A stretch of DNA of 7,760 nt from Prevotella sp. GTDB lineage: Bacteria; Bacteroidota; Bacteroidia; Bacteroidales; Bacteroidaceae. Location of the stretch: the NCBI GenBank assembly GCA_016291915.1, contig JAEEZP010000072.1, forward strand, positions 1-7,760, read 5' to 3'. The notes under the pieces are model-generated. The model saw only the letters and a list, made by a program, of their open reading frames with translations, was not told the DNA's origin and made no database searches. The position numbers were made by a program, and so were the translations under genes. This document shows positions 5,344-7,760 of this stretch, in pieces; position 1 is the first letter of the stretch, and each line of letters begins with the position of its first letter.

Positions 5344-6903
5344 ATGGAACAGCTTTTACAATTATATAAACAATGGAAAGGGACAAAGCCACGGGATATT
5401 GAGAAAATTCCCGGTGCTGGCAGCAACCGACAGTATTACCGTCTAAGAGGTGATGATGGGCATACGGTGATCGGTGTTATCGGCACCAGTCGTGACGAGA
5501 ACCACGCTTTCATTGCTTTATCACGTCATTTCCGCAAGCGCAAACTCCCTGTCCCTGAGGTATTTGCCGTCAGTGATGATGAGCTGAGATACTTACAGCA
5601 AGACTTAGGAAGTACTTCTTTGTTTGAGGCTATCAAAGGTGGTCGTGATGCTGACGGCAGATATAACCAGAAGGAAAAACAACTGTTGGTAAAAGCGATC
5701 CGTGCACTGCCCGACATCCAGATTCGGGGAGCGCGGGGCTTGTCATGGGAAGCATGCTATCCACAACCTGTCTTTGATACCGACAGTGTGCTGTTCGACC
5801 TGAACTATTTCAAATACTGTTTTCTCAAACCCACGGATATCGATTTCCATGAACTGAAGTTGGAAGCTAATTTCCGACTCTTCGCCAAAGATCTGACAGC
5901 AGAGGATATCGACAGTTTTCTCTATCGAGACTTCCAGGCACGGAATATCATGCTCGACAAAGATGGGAATCCCTATTTCATTGATTTCCAAGGTGGAAGG
6001 AAAGGGCCATACTATTACGACCTTGCCTCTTTCCTTTGGCAGGCATCGGCCCATTACTCCAACAAACTGCGTATGGAGTTACTATCGGAGTATTATAACA
6101 CCTTGAAAAACTATATTGAAGTTCCGTCAGTAAGACATTTTGCACAGCGACTGTCACTCTTCGTACTCTTCAGAACCTTACAAGTGCTGGGTGCCTATGG
6201 CTTCCGGGGGTATTTCGAACGGAAGAAACATTTCCTCGACAGTATTCCACCTGCCATGCAGAACCTTCGTGAGCTGATTGCGTACAACGAGCGTCATCAC
6301 AGCTTCCCTTATCCCTATATGATGGAACTGCTTAAACGGATGACCGAGCTACCTCAGTTTGCGCCCGTGGCAAAACCGGTGTTGGTAAGAGACGACGGAT
6401 ACAAGACAACGGATCAGAATATCTACCCTGCCCATCCACAGGATGGTCCGGCAACTTTCTCCAAATACGATGGTAAAGGACCGCTGGTCGTACGTGTATA
6501 TAGTTTCTCTTACCGAAAAGGAATACCCGAAGATGAGAGTGGCAATGGCGGTGGATATGTGTTCGACTGTAGGAGTACGCATAATCCCGGACGATACGAG
6601 CCATATAAACAACTCACCGGTTTAGATGAACCCGTCATCCGCTTCCTGGAAGATGATGGAGAGATACTCACCTTCCTCGATCATATTTATGCCATGGCTG
6701 ATGCCCATGTGGCACGTTATATCCAGCGCGGATTCACCTCACTGATGTTCTCTTTCGGTTGTACGGGTGGGCAACACCGCAGTGTTTACTCCGCACAACA
6801 TCTTGCGGAGCATATCCATGAGAAATATGGCATCGAGGTAAGGATCATTCACCGTGAACAAGGTATCACACAAGTATTGGAAAGAACAAGAAAGGCAGAA
6901 TGA
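5344..6903 (+). CDS. AmgK-like sugar kinase fused to RapZ C-terminal domain
   Basis: A 519-residue cytoplasmic two-domain protein. Residues 1 to about 310 have the aminoglycoside phosphotransferase/choline kinase fold. They show a nucleotide-loop region GAGSNRQYYRL (24-34), the catalytic loop YRDFQARN with Asp196 and Asn201 (Tyr194 replaces the usual His), and the Mg-binding IDFQGG with Asp214. The closest family I recall is AmgK, the anomeric MurNAc/GlcNAc kinase of Pseudomonas cell-wall recycling. A linker follows, then from about 379 the RapZ C-terminal domain: VVRVYSFSYRKG (382-393), FDCRSTHNPGRY (407-418), QLTGLD (423-428), GCTGGQHRSV (472-481) and IIHRE (501-505). In E. coli this domain binds glucosamine-6-phosphate and small RNAs. 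The Walker ATPase domain that normally precedes it in RapZ is absent. The downstream MurU-like gene overlaps by 4 bp, supporting a sugar-1-phosphate product. Domain calls are strong; substrate and RNA binding are inference. Confidence 0.85.
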   Translation: MEQLLQLYKQWKGTKPRDIEKIPGAGSNRQYYRLRGDDGHTVIGVIGTSRDENHAFIALSRHFRKRKLPVPEVFAVSDDELRYLQQDLGSTSLFEAIKGGRDADGRYNQKEKQLLVKAIRALPDIQIRGARGLSWEACYPQPVFDTDSVLFDLNYFKYCFLKPTDIDFHELKLEANFRLFAKDLTAEDIDSFLYRDFQARNIMLDKDGNPYFIDFQGGRKGPYYYDLASFLWQASAHYSNKLRMELLSEYYNTLKNYIEVPSVRHFAQRLSLFVLFRTLQVLGAYGFRGYFERKKHFLDSIPPAMQNLRELIAYNERHHSFPYPYMMELLKRMTELPQFAPVAKPVLVRDDGYKTTDQNIYPAHPQDGPATFSKYDGKGPLVVRVYSFSYRKGIPEDESGNGGGYVFDCRSTHNPGRYEPYKQLTGLDEPVIRFLEDDGEILTFLDHIYAMADAHVARYIQRGFTSLMFSFGCTGGQHRSVYSAQHLAEHIHEKYGIEVRIIHREQGITQVLERTRKAE

Positions 6904-7661
6904 TAAAACAGGCAATGATATTCGCAGCGGGATTGGGTACCCGTCTCAAACCCCTTACCGACACCATGCCCAAGGCACTGGTTCCTGTAGGAGGGCAACC
7001 TTTGTTGTGGCATGTTATCATACGACTCAAAGAGGCTGGTTTTGAGCGTATCGTCGTTAATGTGCATCACTTCGCGCAGCAAATTATCGATTATCTTGAC
7101 GATAATAACCATTTCGGGATGGATATCCGCATCAGTGATGAACGGGAACGGTTGCTGGAGACGGGAGGCGGCATAAAGAAAGCATTGCCACTCTTCGATC
7201 AGGATTCTCCAATTCTTATACATAATGTAGATATCCTGAGTAACATCAACTTGAATGAGTTTTATGAAAAAGGAAAGGATCATGATGCCACGCTGTTAGT
7301 CAGTCATCGCACCACCAAACGCTATCTGCTCTTTGATGAGGCCATGTTCCTGAAGGGCTGGACGAATATTGAGACAGGTGAAGTAAAGAGTCCTTATAAA
7401 GAACTTCAACTAACGCACTTAAACCAGTTGGCATTCAGTGGAATACACATCATAGGGCAAAACCTCTATTCTTTATTCCGAGAGATGCCCGATCGCTTTG
7501 GTATCATGGATTTCTATCTACAATGGTGCGCCGAACACCCTATCTACGGCTATTGCCAAGAAGACTTAAGACTGATGGATGTCGGTAAACTCGAGACCTT
7601 GCATGAAGCAGAGCATTTCCTGAAAGAGTACGCAACAAATATAACAACAAAGTATAAATGA
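6900..7661 (+). CDS. MurU-like sugar-1-phosphate nucleotidyltransferase
   Basis: Transfers a nucleotide to a sugar 1-phosphate, giving an NDP-sugar and pyrophosphate. The 253 residues have the Rossmann-like nucleotidyltransferase fold. The signature FAAGLGTRLKPLTDTMPKAL is at residues 8-27, with GLGTR (11-15) for the triphosphate and Lys25 for catalysis. LLETGGGIKKAL (85-96) is typical of MurU and its close relatives. Asp111 (HNVD) and Asp227 (MDVG) are the expected metal ligands. In Pseudomonas, MurU makes UDP-MurNAc from the AmgK product, bypassing de novo synthesis. Start ATG at 6900 overlaps the stop of the kinase fusion as ATGA, which indicates translational coupling and a shared pathway. 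UDP as the nucleotide and MurNAc-1-phosphate as the substrate are inferred from context; the related mannose- or heptose-phosphate enzymes cannot be excluded. Confidence 0.85.
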   Translation: MIKQAMIFAAGLGTRLKPLTDTMPKALVPVGGQPLLWHVIIRLKEAGFERIVVNVHHFAQQIIDYLDDNNHFGMDIRISDERERLLETGGGIKKALPLFDQDSPILIHNVDILSNINLNEFYEKGKDHDATLLVSHRTTKRYLLFDEAMFLKGWTNIETGEVKSPYKELQLTHLNQLAFSGIHIIGQNLYSLFREMPDRFGIMDFYLQWCAEHPIYGYCQEDLRLMDVGKLETLHEAEHFLKEYATNITTKYK

Positions 7662-7760
7662 AGGTATTATTAATCAACGGTAGTCCGAAAGACAAGGGCA
7701 ATACCTTTCTGGCATTGAGTGAGGTAGCAAAGACACTGAATGAGGAAGGTATCGAGACAG
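7658..7760 (+). CDS. NADPH-dependent FMN reductase / flavodoxin-fold protein (5' part only)
   Basis: Only 34 codons are visible before the right edge. The protein begins MKVLLINGSPKDKGNT, the FMN phosphate-binding loop of the NADPH-dependent FMN reductase and iron-sulfur flavoprotein group (consensus G-S-P-R/K-x-x-G-N-T), followed by the first helix ALSEVAKTLNEEGIE. Family members are cytoplasmic flavin reductases or quinone/nitro reductases. The ATG at 7658 overlaps the preceding stop by 4 bp (ATGA), so it is cotranscribed and probably translationally coupled. A link to sugar recycling is not obvious. Family is likely; exact function cannot be told from this fragment. Confidence 0.8.
   Translation, partial: MKVLLINGSPKDKGNTFLALSEVAKTLNEEGIET

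Noticed and set aside
6332..6612. Two overlapping minus-strand frames of 87-90 codons inside the kinase-RapZ gene
   Set aside because: They lie opposite the linker and the start of the RapZ domain, which read convincingly on the plus strand; no independent signals.

Overview
The window looks like a chromosomal segment of a Bacteroidota bacterium, most likely Prevotella/Segatella or a close relative. The evidence is: several promoters of the Bacteroidota form (TTG/TTTG, about 20 bp, TAnnTTTG), mostly absent Shine-Dalgarno sites, an 89-residue GroES beside a GroEL with a Met/Gly-rich tail, a long-form SppA, and a Bacteroidota-style kinase/RapZ fusion. No phage, insertion sequence, CRISPR array, tRNA or rRNA was seen.

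Layout. Positions 1-1392 (minus) hold the first 464 codons of sppA, a membrane-anchored signal peptide peptidase that runs off the left edge. The 530-bp divergent intergenic region (1393-1922) holds the sppA promoter inside a pair of 31-bp repeats, a 10-bp tandem repeat, two copies of a palindrome around a hairpin, and the promoter of the next gene. Positions 1923-2675 (plus) encode a short-chain dehydrogenase with an intact Ser-Tyr-Lys set. Positions 2797-4726 are groES-groEL. Their upstream region has a sigma-54-like -24/-12 match, repeated TGnCA-type boxes and a 5' stem-loop, and a strong terminator follows groEL. The 400-bp stretch 4727-5127 has no protein gene. It contains that terminator, then a free-standing promoter and terminator about 120 bp apart (a candidate small RNA), then a hairpin-rich repeat-like segment ending in a canonical promoter.

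That last promoter drives a tightly packed operon from 5128 to beyond the right edge: a 68-residue two-helix membrane protein, a 519-residue fusion of an AmgK-like sugar kinase with a RapZ C-terminal domain, a MurU-like nucleotidyltransferase, and the start of an NADPH-dependent FMN reductase/flavodoxin-fold protein. The last three genes are joined by ATGA stop-start overlaps.

How the genes may work together. The kinase plus nucleotidyltransferase pair resembles the AmgK-MurU cell-wall recycling route known from Pseudomonas, in which a free amino sugar is phosphorylated at C1 and then converted to UDP-MurNAc. In this window the kinase is fused to the domain that in E. coli RapZ senses glucosamine-6-phosphate, so the enzyme may couple sugar salvage to amino-sugar supply. 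This is the most interesting system in the window. The joint function is inferred and not shown by sequence alone.
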